64,000 bases of DNA from Gillisia lutea (GCF_021568705.1 NZ_JAKGTH010000009.1:289739-353738), one strand, 5' to 3'. Numbered from the stretch's first letter, positions 1-7,538 are shown. Translations and numbers: made by a program. Notes: generated by a model not told the origin, from the letters alone.

Positions 1-723
1 ATTCTTTTGTTTGCTGCCGTTTGAAAGTTCAACGAAATTGGTATTGGTTTGTGGTTCTAACCCGTAAGATTTTATAACAGATATCCCACTAAAACTTTCC
101 TGGGTAAAAGTATTTAGTTTAGATAGGTATTGTTGTACAATAGTACTTCGTTTATGAATTGCTACACTTAATTTATAGATAGCAAAAGACAAAATTGGCA
201 ATGGCGCCAAGGTATATAAGGTAAGGAGAGGGGCTGTATTTATCATATACCAGATAACAACAACAAATAAGGTAAGAGTAGTAACACTATACATTATTGC
301 CGGACCTAAATACATCCGTACTTTAGATACATCTTCACTAATCCGGTTCATCAAATCCCCGGTTCTGTTTTTCTTATAGAAATTGAGCGAAAGGTTTTGA
401 TACTGCTGATAAACCTCATTTTTAAGGTCGAATTCCATATGCCGAGATACCACAATAAAGGTTTGTCTCATTAAAAAGGTTAAAAAGGCAGAAATCAAGG
501 TGGCACCAATTATAAGAGTGATGTTATAGAATAATTCACTTCTAAGGGTGGCAGCACTGCCAATTTCTCCACTTACATATTTTTGAATGATGTTAGTAGA
601 ATCTCCAATAAACTGCACAGGATATAAAGCAAATATCCGGGCCACTATGGTTATGAGAAACCCTAAAATAAGTTTCCATTTGTACTTATAAAAATATTTA
701 TTAACGTGCTTTAATTCCTTCAT
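1..723 (-). CDS. ABC exporter, transmembrane domain (partial, cut by window edge)
   Basis: This open frame starts at an ATG (complement of 721-723) and runs off the left edge, giving 241 residues without a stop. My reading begins MKELKHVNKYFYKYKWKLI and continues through several hydrophobic segments. It contains the typical exporter transmembrane-domain wording FDLKNEVYQQYQNLSLNFY and DLMNRISEDVSKVR, as in lipid/multidrug exporters of the MsbA type. The nucleotide-binding domain would lie outside the window. The gene is divergent from the amino-acid dehydrogenase at 855, and both promoters must lie in the 130-bp gap. The substrate cannot be told from the membrane part alone. Confidence 0.85.
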   Translation of the reverse strand, partial: MKELKHVNKYFYKYKWKLILGFLITIVARIFALYPVQFIGDSTNIIQKYVSGEIGSAATLRSELFYNITLIIGATLISAFLTFLMRQTFIVVSRHMEFDLKNEVYQQYQNLSLNFYKKNRTGDLMNRISEDVSKVRMYLGPAIMYSVTTLTLFVVVIWYMINTAPLLTLYTLAPLPILSFAIYKLSVAIHKRSTIVQQYLSKLNTFTQESFSGISVIKSYGLEPQTNTNFVELSNGSKQKN

Positions 724-798
724 ATAATTCTGAAACCCTATTAATTATGAAATTCGCATTTTAACAACCAAATTAACCGCAAACTTTAAAATATTAAT

Positions 799-806
799 TA
801 TTTTTG
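799..806 (+). promoter_or_regulatory. Bacteroidota -7 promoter element (TATTTTTG)
   Basis: TATTTTTG matches the Bacteroidota housekeeping -7 consensus TAnnTTTG. Transcription would start around 812. This excludes an in-frame TTG at 804 as start of the following gene and supports the ATG at 855. No clear TTTG -33 box is visible. Confidence 0.55.
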
Positions 807-854
807 CGCATTGATTTTCGTAAAACTGAAAAATCTAAATTTAAATTTAAACGT

Positions 855-1955
855 ATGCAAGTTGACGTTCTAAACGCAAACGACCTTAAAAAAAATGCGC
901 CTGTCTTTGGCCAGTTGTCATTTGATAACCACGAACAAGTGGTTTTTTGTAACGACAAAGATACAGGTTTAAGGGCAATAATAGGTATTCATAACACGGT
1001 TTTAGGACCTGCTTTGGGTGGTACCAGAATGTGGAATTATAGCACAGAATGGGAAGCTGTTAACGATGTTCTTCGTCTATCACGAGGAATGACATTTAAA
1101 AGTGCCATTACAGGTTTAAACCTAGGTGGTGGAAAAGCGGTGATACTTGGAGATGCAAAAACTCAGAAAACACCTGAGTTAATGCGAAGGTTTGGAGAAT
1201 TTGTTCATTCCCTTAGCGGAAAATATATTACTGCAGAAGATGTAGGAATGGATACAGAAGATATGGACACTGTAAGAGAGGTTACTCCGTATGTTACCGG
1301 AATATCTGAATCTAAAGGAGGAGCTGGAAATCCATCTCCTATTACAGCTTATGGGGTTTTTATGGGAATGAAAGCTGCTGCTCAACACAAATACGGAAGT
1401 GATCATTTGGATGGGAAGAAAGTTCTTGTTCAGGGAATCGGACATGTTGGTGAATCTTTAGTAGAGCACATTACAAATGAGGGAGCTGAAGTATTTATAA
1501 GCGATATCAACCAAAGCAGATTAGAAGAAATAAGTAAAAAATACGGTGCTAAAATATACACAGATGATGTATACGGTGCCGATGTTGATATTTATGCTCC
1601 ATGTGCTTTAGGTGCTACTATTAACGATGATACTATTGGAAGAATTAGAGCTTCAATTATCGCTGGTGCGGCAAACAATCAGTTAGCCGATGAAATTCGT
1701 CATGGACAGATCTTACAGGAAAAAGGAATTGTATATGCTCCAGATTTCTTGATCAATGCCGGTGGTATCATAAATGTATATGCCGAATTAGAAGGATACG
1801 GCAAAACAGAGATCATGAGAAAGACGGAAAACATCTTTAATACAACTCTTGAAATCCTCAAAAGCGCCAATGCGAACGGCATCACCACGCATCACGCAGC
1901 TCTTAAAATCGCTCAACAACGAATTGACGATAGAAAAAGAGAGAATTTGAACTAA
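855..1955 (+). CDS. Leu/Phe/Val dehydrogenase-family amino-acid dehydrogenase
   Basis: The product (366 aa from ATG 855) is an NAD-dependent amino-acid dehydrogenase of the Glu/Leu/Phe/Val superfamily, catalysing reversible oxidative deamination in the cytoplasm. The N-terminal half holds the glycine/lysine substrate-binding stretch GGGKAV (near residue 95) and the leucine-dehydrogenase-like YITAEDVGMD. The C-terminal half is a Rossmann domain with GIGHVGES (near 200). An in-frame TTG lies further upstream at 804, but a -7 promoter element overlaps it, so ATG 855 is preferred. Length and motifs fit leucine dehydrogenase better than hexameric glutamate dehydrogenase (about 450 aa). Exact substrate preference is not provable from sequence. 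Confidence 0.9.
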   Translation: MQVDVLNANDLKKNAPVFGQLSFDNHEQVVFCNDKDTGLRAIIGIHNTVLGPALGGTRMWNYSTEWEAVNDVLRLSRGMTFKSAITGLNLGGGKAVILGDAKTQKTPELMRRFGEFVHSLSGKYITAEDVGMDTEDMDTVREVTPYVTGISESKGGAGNPSPITAYGVFMGMKAAAQHKYGSDHLDGKKVLVQGIGHVGESLVEHITNEGAEVFISDINQSRLEEISKKYGAKIYTDDVYGADVDIYAPCALGATINDDTIGRIRASIIAGAANNQLADEIRHGQILQEKGIVYAPDFLINAGGIINVYAELEGYGKTEIMRKTENIFNTTLEILKSANANGITTHHAALKIAQQRIDDRKRENLN

Positions 1956-1973
1956 CAAGTTTGAAATAAATAC

Positions 1974-1981
1974 TATTTTTG
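1974..1981 (+). promoter_or_regulatory. Bacteroidota -7 promoter element upstream of nusB
   Basis: A second TATTTTTG lies 55 bp before the nusB start, just after the dehydrogenase stop. It suggests that nusB has its own promoter rather than depending on read-through. A TTTG at 1960-1963 is too close to be the usual -33 box. Confidence 0.45.
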
Positions 1982-2036
1982 CAGGGCGGAAGAGAATTCT
2001 TTCGCCTTGTTAATTTTCTAATGTTCTTTTACACCT

Positions 2037-2981
2037 ATGTTAACCAGAAGACATATTCGCGTTAAGGTAATGCAGTCACTTTATGCATTTCACCAAAGTC
2101 AAGACAAAAACTTCAATGTTGAGGAGAAATTCCTGAAAAAAAGTATGCAGGAAATGTACGACCTGTTCTTACTACTTTTGAAGCTGAAAGTCGAAATTAA
2201 ATCCTACTCAGAGAATTATCTCGAGAAATCACAAAAAAAGTTTCTGGCAACACAGGAAGAGATCGATCCCAATAAAAAATTTATAAATAACAGGGTTTTC
2301 CGAATTCTGGAAAACAATATCCAATTACAGGAGGCTTGGGAAGACAGGTCTGTCAATCAATGGAGCAAAGACAGTGAATATGTAGCACTTCTTTGGGAGG
2401 AGATCATGAAAAGTGAAGCTTTTCAAACCTACATGAGCAGTGGGGATTCTAGTTTTAAAGAAGACAAGGATTTTGTGATCTTACTTTTAAAGGAATTTAT
2501 TGCACCTAACGATAAAGTGTACGATTATTTAGAAGACACTAAATTAACCTGGCTGGATGACCTTCCATTGGTTAATACTGCTATCCTGAAATTCTTGAAT
2601 AAATTAAAGGAAAATACCGCACAAGATTCTAAGCTTCCTAAACTCTATAAAAGTCCGGAAGATGAAGAGTTTGCAATAAATCTCTTTAGAAAAGTACATT
2701 TAAATGAAGAAGAACTTTCTAATGAAATGCTAGGTAAAACTCCTAACTGGGATAAAGAACGAATAGCCGACATAGATACGATTCTTATAAAAATGGCATT
2801 GTGCGAGTTTTTATACTTCCCGTCCATCCCGGTAAAAGTTACTATTAATGAGTATTTGGAAATTGCTAAAGAGTATAGCACACCAAAAAGTAGCATTTTT
2901 ATCAACGGGGTTTTAGATAAATTATCTAAAGAATATAAGCAGGATAATCGCCTTAATAAAATAGGTCGTGGGCTTATGTAA
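2037..2981 (+). CDS. nusB: transcription antitermination factor NusB (long Bacteroidota form)
   Basis: The protein (314 aa) begins MLTRRHIRVKVMQSLYAFHQ, the typical NusB N-terminal helix. It ends with the conserved C-terminal NusB fold (IDTILIKMALCEFLYFPSIP, then INEYLEIAKEYSTPKSSIFI and NGVLDKL). NusB works with NusE (S10), NusA and NusG on boxA RNA in rRNA antitermination. E. coli NusB has about 139 aa. The extra length here is a charged middle insertion, as is usual in Bacteroidota. The next gene lies 50 bp downstream and appears co-oriented in a nusB-DUF1573-yajC group. Confidence is high because both ends of the family are recognisable. Confidence 0.93.
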   Translation: MLTRRHIRVKVMQSLYAFHQSQDKNFNVEEKFLKKSMQEMYDLFLLLLKLKVEIKSYSENYLEKSQKKFLATQEEIDPNKKFINNRVFRILENNIQLQEAWEDRSVNQWSKDSEYVALLWEEIMKSEAFQTYMSSGDSSFKEDKDFVILLLKEFIAPNDKVYDYLEDTKLTWLDDLPLVNTAILKFLNKLKENTAQDSKLPKLYKSPEDEEFAINLFRKVHLNEEELSNEMLGKTPNWDKERIADIDTILIKMALCEFLYFPSIPVKVTINEYLEIAKEYSTPKSSIFINGVLDKLSKEYKQDNRLNKIGRGLM

Positions 2982-3031
2982 GAGTTCAGAAAAATTAGTA
3001 TTTTTAGCTTTTAATTAAAATCTGTTTTATT

Positions 3032-3493
3032 ATGAAAAAAGGAATTTTGGTGGTAGCAGCCATTGGAGCAATATTTTTTACTTCTTGCAAAGATGATGCT
3101 TCCAGTAAAGTGAATGCTGCAAATGTTGAAACTGCTGCAGAACGTGATGCGCAAGCTGTATATTATCCTGAAATGACATTTGAAGAAAGTGAATTCGATT
3201 TTGGAACTATTGCAAAAGGTACCAATGTAGAACACGTTTTTAAATTTACCAACACTGGAAAAGCACCACTTGTAATTACAAATGCTAGTAGCAGTTGCGG
3301 TTGTACCGTACCTTCTTATCCAAGAAACACTTCAATTGCTCCTGGAGAAACCGGAGAAATGACCGTTAAATTTAATGGATCGGGACAAGGGCAGGTAACT
3401 AAAACAGTTACAGTTTCTGCAAATACAGAGGCTGCAACAGAAAAATTAACAATCAAAGCTTTTGTTGAAGCTGATGCTGAACCATCTGTTTAA
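3032..3493 (+). CDS. DUF1573-domain lipoprotein
   Basis: The protein (153 aa) has a lipoprotein signal: basic start MKKG, hydrophobic stretch, and lipobox FTSC with the lipidated Cys near residue 19. After an Asp/Ser-rich spacer comes a single DUF1573 Ig-like (ASPM/SPD-2/Hydin-type) domain. Its hallmarks are FDFGTIAKGTNVEHVFKFTN, then APLVITNASSSCGCTVPSYP and APGETGEMTVKFN. The function of DUF1573 proteins is not established. They are usually periplasmic or outer-membrane lipoproteins. The gene lies between nusB and yajC, an arrangement I recall as common in Flavobacteriia, so it is probably part of the conserved housekeeping set rather than accessory. Confidence 0.85.
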   Translation: MKKGILVVAAIGAIFFTSCKDDASSKVNAANVETAAERDAQAVYYPEMTFEESEFDFGTIAKGTNVEHVFKFTNTGKAPLVITNASSSCGCTVPSYPRNTSIAPGETGEMTVKFNGSGQGQVTKTVTVSANTEAATEKLTIKAFVEADAEPSV

Positions 3494-3514
3494 TAAACGC
3501 TTTCAAATCAATTT

Positions 3515-3808
3515 ATGGAACAATTAACGCAATTTGCCCCAATTATATTAATGTTTGTAGTGGTGTATTTCTTTATGATACGCCCTCAAATGAAAAAAGC
3601 TAAACAAGAAAAAAGTTTTGCCTCTTCTTTAAAAAAAGGAGACCGTATTATCACTAAAAGTGGAATGCATGGTAAAATCGTCGATTTTAGTGAAAAAAAC
3701 AATTCTGTTATTATTGAAACCGGAGCAGGTAAAATAACTTTTGATCGTTCTTCTATTTCTATGGAGATGAGCAAATCCCTGAACGAACCATTAATAGAGA
3801 AAAAATAG
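3515..3808 (+). CDS. yajC: preprotein translocase accessory subunit YajC
   Basis: The protein (97 aa) has one N-terminal membrane helix (about residues 8-24, FAPIILMFVVVYFFMIRPQ) followed directly by the family signature RPQMKKAKQ. A small cytoplasmic domain follows (KKGDRIITKSGMHGKIVDF). YajC associates with SecDF at the SecYEG translocon. Size and layout match the family. The gene is 21 bp after the DUF1573 lipoprotein and is followed by a strong hairpin terminator at 3829-3860, so it ends the operon here. Confidence 0.93.
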   Translation: MEQLTQFAPIILMFVVVYFFMIRPQMKKAKQEKSFASSLKKGDRIITKSGMHGKIVDFSEKNNSVIIETGAGKITFDRSSISMEMSKSLNEPLIEKK

Positions 3809-3828
3809 TTTTTCTTTTATATAATAAA

Positions 3829-3860
3829 AAAGGTCTGTTTGAACTATCAAACAGACCTTT
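3829..3860. terminator. bidirectional intrinsic terminator
   Basis: A perfect 13-bp inverted repeat, AAAGGTCTGTTTG (3829-3841) and CAAACAGACCTTT (3848-3860), encloses a 6-nt loop. A T-rich tract follows on the plus strand, and the complementary A-rich stretch precedes it. It sits between the convergent yajC (plus) and DsrE2-like (minus) genes and can serve both. Confidence 0.85.
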
Positions 3861-3893
3861 TCCTTTTTAATGGTAGATTAAAGTGATTTTTAT

Positions 3894-4370
3894 CTAAATG
3901 TAGAGGAGTTGACACCCATCTTGATCGGCCTGATTATAGAAGTCGCCAATGGTTAATATTCCATCAAGATCATCAATAAGCTCTTTTTCTTCTAAGTGAA
4001 ACATATCTACTGCAAGCTTACATGCCCAAAGTTTCACACCCGAGTCGGATAGTATTTCTAAAAATTCATCAACCGGCGGAATGTCGAGTTTATCCATTTC
4101 TTTTTTCATCATTTTAGAAGCTATGGCTTCCATTCCCGGTAGACCACCTACCATGGTTGGAATATGCATTGCCGGATTTCCTACCGTAGCAACATGTAGC
4201 TTGTTGAGCTTTTTTTTCTGAACTGCTTCTAATCCAAAGAAAGTAAAGAAAATTTCAGCCTCAATCCCTTCCATTCTGGCACCATTGGCCATTATAAATG
4301 CTGCATACACGTTTTCTATAGTTGCCTTAGATAGTACAAAGAGCATTTTTTTAACTTTAGACTTTGTCAT
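3894..4370 (-). CDS. DsrE/DsrF/DrsH-like sulfur-relay protein (DsrE2 type)
   Basis: The protein (158 aa) begins with a beta strand and helix, KKMLFVLSKATIENVYAAFI, as in the DsrE/DsrF/DrsH fold. It has the conserved Met/Gly-rich middle typical of DsrE2 (MHIPTMVGGLPGMEAIASKM) and a cysteine in LWACKLAVDMF (Cys117), the position that carries sulfane sulfur in the family. A second Cys is at 153. Such proteins pass persulfide sulfur between carriers. It is the last gene of a three-gene minus-strand set with the DsrC/TusE-like protein (19 bp upstream) and the SQR-like flavoprotein, consistent with cytoplasmic handling of sulfur produced from sulfide. Confidence 0.85.
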   Translation of the reverse strand: MTKSKVKKMLFVLSKATIENVYAAFIMANGARMEGIEAEIFFTFFGLEAVQKKKLNKLHVATVGNPAMHIPTMVGGLPGMEAIASKMMKKEMDKLDIPPVDEFLEILSDSGVKLWACKLAVDMFHLEEKELIDDLDGILTIGDFYNQADQDGCQLLYI

Positions 4371-4389
4371 GATCTTATAATTTTAATTT

Positions 4390-4698
4390 TTAAATACAGC
4401 TTTTTGGTTTTGGAACTCCCGCAATTTTAGTAGAGAGTTTCAAAGGGCCTCCGGGAAATAGAGCGTAAAATTCTTTAATATCAAGCACTCCGCTTTTCTT
4501 AATACCACGAATAGACAAAGCTTCCCCAGCATTTACTCGGTCCTGTATCCATTTTATGATTTCCCAATGACGGTCGGTTAATTCAATTTCCTCATTTTTT
4601 GCAAGTTCCTTTGCTATTTCGGGAGTCCATTGCGAGAAATCGGTTAGATACCCATCTTCGGTTACATTGATTTCGGTTCCTGAGATTGTAGTTGTCAT
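4390..4698 (-). CDS. DsrC/TusE-family sulfur carrier
   Basis: The protein (102 aa) matches DsrC/TusE: DGYLTDFSQWTPEIAKELA near the N-terminus, a helical middle (DRHWEIIKWIQDRV), and the flexible C-terminal arm KIAGVPKPKSCI. Cys101 is the penultimate residue, the sulfur-carrying 'CysA'. The second Cys of true dissimilatory DsrC, 11 residues earlier, is Thr90 here, so the protein is TusE-like (single Cys). It therefore probably acts as a persulfide acceptor and not as a DsrAB trisulfide partner. Its neighbours are a DsrE2-like protein and an SQR-like enzyme, suggesting oxidation or trafficking of sulfide sulfur rather than tRNA thiolation. That reading is inference. Confidence 0.87.
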   Translation of the reverse strand: MTTTISGTEINVTEDGYLTDFSQWTPEIAKELAKNEEIELTDRHWEIIKWIQDRVNAGEALSIRGIKKSGVLDIKEFYALFPGGPLKLSTKIAGVPKPKSCI

Positions 4699-4717
4699 AG
4701 TTTTAGTTTTTATCTTG

Positions 4718-5950
4718 TTAATCTAATTTTTTTCCTGCCGTGGTCATGTTTCTGCTAACAAATGGAATGGAAATTCCTTTTAATAACATATTCCAATAGA
4801 TCCATCTAAAGGCCAGCTTCCCCCAATGGTTAAAGACACTTTCTTTAAGTAATTTTAATGGGCCTATTCCCGGAAATGGAAATGTACCTTCTACTGGTTC
4901 TTGCTTGTAATTGAAATCTATTAGAAGGGCTTTATTCTTTCCTGTTTCAATAAAGCAATTAGCATGACCATCAAATTCTTCTTTAAGTGGTTTACCGTCT
5001 ATATATAATAAGATGTTATCGGTTAATGTCTCTGATTCAAAATGCGCCACTGAGCCTGCCTTAGAAGCGGGCACGTTAGTAGCATCTCCAATTACAAAAA
5101 CATTCTCATGATCTTTAGACTGCAATGAATTCTCGTGGGTAGGAACAAAATTGAGATCGTCACCCATACCTGATCTGGCAATTACATCGTCACCCATATT
5201 AGTTGGAATGGTTACCAATAAATCGAAATCAATTGCTCTTTCGCCATAATCTACTATTTTATTGTTTTCATTATCTACACGCTCAATTGCAAAATCTGTT
5301 TCCAACTTAATGTTTTTCTCTTCAAGTAAATATCCTAGAGTAGCCGCGCTTTTTTCTTTAGTGAAGGCTCCGGAAAGTGGAGTTACATAAGAGATCTCTA
5401 CTTTGTCTCTCATCCCTTTCTTTATAAAAAAAGAATCAGCTAAAAAAGCAAACTCCAAAGGAGCAACTGGACATTTAATAGGCATTTCAGTTAAATGAAC
5501 TAATAGTTTTCCACCTTCCCATTCTCTAAGCTTGTTTCTAAGCGCTAGAGCTCCTTCATAAGTATAGAAATCGAATACGTTTTTATGCCAGTTTTTACCT
5601 TTCATACCTTCAACTTCTTCAGGGGCAATCTTAGACCCGGTGGCAATAATTAAAATGTCGTAGCTCAAGGTTTCATCTTCTAATTGAACTTTATTTTCTT
5701 TTGGGAAAATCTGCTCAATTTTTTTCTGAATGTAATTCACTCCTTTCGGAATGAATTTTTTTCCTACTTTCTTAACCTGTTCTTCGGTATATGTATCAAA
5801 AGGCAGAAATAAAAATCCGGGCTGGTAGTAGTGGGTTTTATATTGATCTACGATTGATATATTCCATAGATCCTTGCTGAGTTTAGGACGAAGGTGGTTC
5901 GCCATCATAGTTCCGGCGGTTCCTGCTCCTAATATGACTAAGTTTTTCAT
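4718..5950 (-). CDS. sulfide:quinone oxidoreductase-like FAD protein
   Basis: The protein (410 aa from the ATG at 5950; another in-frame ATG lies at 5962) starts MKNLVILGAGTAGTMMANHL, an FAD-binding motif. It has an internal ATGSKIAP motif and a second FAD signature VFVIGDATNVPASKAGS (about 284-300). Its only two cysteines are Cys160 (PIKCPVAPLEF) and Cys332 (HANCFIETG). These match the redox pair that forms the sulfur bridge in SQR enzymes; the third Cys of some SQR types is absent. It would oxidise sulfide at the membrane and reduce the quinone pool. The hydrophobic C-terminal helices (FRWIYWNMLLKG) fit peripheral membrane binding. It is first in the operon with the DsrC- and DsrE2-like genes (19-bp spacings). 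Confidence 0.85.
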   Translation of the reverse strand: MKNLVILGAGTAGTMMANHLRPKLSKDLWNISIVDQYKTHYYQPGFLFLPFDTYTEEQVKKVGKKFIPKGVNYIQKKIEQIFPKENKVQLEDETLSYDILIIATGSKIAPEEVEGMKGKNWHKNVFDFYTYEGALALRNKLREWEGGKLLVHLTEMPIKCPVAPLEFAFLADSFFIKKGMRDKVEISYVTPLSGAFTKEKSAATLGYLLEEKNIKLETDFAIERVDNENNKIVDYGERAIDFDLLVTIPTNMGDDVIARSGMGDDLNFVPTHENSLQSKDHENVFVIGDATNVPASKAGSVAHFESETLTDNILLYIDGKPLKEEFDGHANCFIETGKNKALLIDFNYKQEPVEGTFPFPGIGPLKLLKESVFNHWGKLAFRWIYWNMLLKGISIPFVSRNMTTAGKKLD

Positions 5951-6002
5951 AATGAATGGCATTTTTTATTATGATGTAAAATTATAGTACTCATACAGTG
6001 AA

Positions 6003-6024
6003 TTTTATGATAACCATCATAAAA
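6003..6024. promoter_or_regulatory. 22-bp palindrome upstream of the sulfur operon
   Basis: TTTTATGAT, AACC, ATCATAAAA forms a perfect 9-bp inverted repeat about 50 bp upstream of the SQR-like start codon. It resembles a dimeric repressor or activator site (CRP/FNR-like or ArsR-like spacing). A 12-bp match to its flank (TGATGGTTTTAT) recurs at 6283-6294. The regulator is not identifiable here. Confidence 0.45.
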
Positions 6025-6850
6025 CCATCAATATTCACCCTGCGCAGGTGACATCGCGCTTGAAATACTACGTTTTTAAAAGAGGAATAGAAAGGGCCGC
6101 CAATTTAAGAGGATTTGAAAAGATCTATTATAAGTATATATTGTATTTAGTACGCTGCTGTACTTATAATGAAAGCGACTTAACTTAAATATTAGATTTA
6201 CAAGTACTTAGGGTGCACTTTCAATCATATTTTTTACTCTTAGTATGAATTAACATTTATTTCGTATTTAATGTTAATTAGATGATGGTTTTATAGAAGG
6301 GTTAAAGAGCTCTTTTTTTGATGATTTTTTAATTGAATTTACTTCAACTTGACGTTTTGTGCATTTTAAAATGTTAATTTCAAGGATGTTGTTACTTATT
6401 CCATGTGAGGCAATGTCTGTTAAAAGTTAAAACCAAACCTTTCATCGATGAAAAATCTTAGTAAAATTTTAAGAGTTGTAAAAGCTATAAAATCTCTAAA
6501 ACAGAGGATGGTTTAAATTGTTAAAAAAAAATCTACTAATACTGGGTAAAATAATTAAATTCTCATTTAAAATCCAAAAATTTTAAAGATAATCTAAAAA
6601 AATGAAGTTATATTATATTTTCACTTCTTGATATTTAGGTTTTTTAAAAAATTTTAACATTTCCACATTGTAGAAATTAACCGAAATTCCTAATTTAATC
6701 TTAATGAAAGTCATAGTTTTTTAGTAGGCTAATATTTTTTATTGAATATTATCCCTATTTAAAATTTAAGCTTTGTAAGAAACATTTAATGTGACTTACT
6801 TGGCGAAGCCATGACCAACAGCCTTCAAAACTCATAAAAATCCTACTTGC
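6025..6850. other. long AT-rich intergenic region, no convincing gene
   Basis: This stretch separates the minus-strand sulfur operon from the plus-strand polysaccharide locus. I see no protein-coding frame of credible length; a 22-codon basic frame at 6448-6516 is noted but not called. A possible weak promoter (TTTG at 6772-6775, preceded by TA at an off-by-one distance) lies near its end and could start the leader transcript of the polysaccharide locus. Confidence 0.5.
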
Positions 6851-6855
6851 ACTAC

Positions 6856-6933
6856 CCCCAATTAGTGACGGTTACATTATTAGAACTTAACTATAATGAC
6901 CCGGAGTTATCAATATTCTTCTAAAGATTGGGG
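6856..6933 (+). promoter_or_regulatory. candidate structured leader RNA element, copy A
   Basis: The ends CCCCAAT (6856-6862) and ATTGGGG (6927-6933) can pair over 7 bp. Inside are three blocks also found in copy B downstream of the next gene: ACGGTTACATTA (6868-6879), AATGACCCGGAGTT (6895-6908) and ATTCTTC (6915-6921). TAACT (6888-6892) can pair with AGTTA (6905-6909), which puts the TGACCCGG block in a hairpin loop. The element lies about 130 nt before an UpxY/NusG-type antiterminator gene. That suggests a leader recognised by the antiterminator or by a ligand. It does not match any riboswitch class I recognise. Confidence 0.55.
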
Positions 6934-6960
6934 AAGACAATAAAAGGTAGTATTCTTCCC
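6931..6960 (+). promoter_or_regulatory. hairpin competing with the closing stem of leader copy A
   Basis: GGGAAGA (6931-6937) and TCTTCCC (6954-6960) form a 7-bp stem. Its 5' arm uses the same GGG (6931-6933) needed for the closing stem of copy A, so the two structures exclude one another. This is the usual geometry of an attenuator or riboswitch expression platform. Confidence 0.4.
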
Positions 6961-7014
6961 GGCATATTCAAGCCATAATCTTCAGAATTTAATACTCCGC
7001 TTCTGTGGGAAATA

Positions 7015-7037
7015 CTCTGGGATTTTTTATCCCAGAG
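7015..7037 (+). promoter_or_regulatory. strong hairpin just before the antiterminator gene (possible attenuator)
   Basis: CTCTGGGAT (7015-7023) and ATCCCAGAG (7029-7037) form a 9-bp perfect stem with a five-T loop. It is followed by GTTTTAAATTT, an interrupted T tract, and ends 27 nt before the start codon at 7065. It could be an inefficient terminator or pause hairpin controlling the antiterminator gene. Confidence 0.45.
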
Positions 7038-7064
7038 CAAGTTTTAAATTTAAATGTATAAGGT

Positions 7065-7538
7065 ATGTCATGGTATGTGTTATATACGAAGCCTCGAGCG
7101 GAAAAAAGGGTGGCAAAAAACCTGGAATCGGCGAAAATAGAGATTTATTGTCCTATTGTCACTGAGGTTAGACAATGGAGCGACCGGAAAAAGAAGGTAG
7201 AAGTGCCCTTATTCACGTCGTATGTCTTTGTAAAATTAAAAGACAAGGAGCGACAAAAGGTTTTCGAATTTCCTGATGTTATAAGATATCTTTATTGGTT
7301 GGGTAAACCAGCCGTTGTTAGAGATCATGAAATTGAGACTATTAAGAATTGGCTTGATACAGATAATTATGATGATTTTGTTATAAAAAATCTGTCACCG
7401 GGAGATAGGGTTAAAATTACCTCAGGTGCTCTTAAAGACCAAGATGGTATCATAAGGCATATAGGTACGAAGAGATTATCACTGGTGCTAACTGAAGCTG
7501 GTTGCACGGTTAGTGTAAAACTTAAAGAAGTGGTTTAA
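7065..7538 (+). CDS. UpxY/NusG-family specialised transcription antiterminator
   Basis: The protein (157 aa) starts MSWYVLYTKPRAEKRVAKNL, the NusG N-terminal (NGN) domain signature, which spans about residues 1-100. A C-terminal KOW domain follows (SPGDRVKITSGALKDQDGII, about 107-140). It is a NusG paralog of the UpxY group known from Bacteroides capsule operons. UpxY proteins bind RNA polymerase at a leader site and prevent premature termination in their own long operon. Its place as first gene of a 44-kb polysaccharide locus fits that role exactly. It is flanked by two similar leader elements (6856-6933 and 7680-7750), so it probably acts on its own transcript and again before gmd. Confidence 0.88.
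   Translation: MSWYVLYTKPRAEKRVAKNLESAKIEIYCPIVTEVRQWSDRKKKVEVPLFTSYVFVKLKDKERQKVFEFPDVIRYLYWLGKPAVVRDHEIETIKNWLDTDNYDDFVIKNLSPGDRVKITSGALKDQDGIIRHIGTKRLSLVLTEAGCTVSVKLKEVV

Noticed and set aside
804..854. N-terminal extension of the amino-acid dehydrogenase from TTG 804
   Set aside because: The TTG lies inside a TATTTTTG promoter element, and the extra residues are unlike the family.
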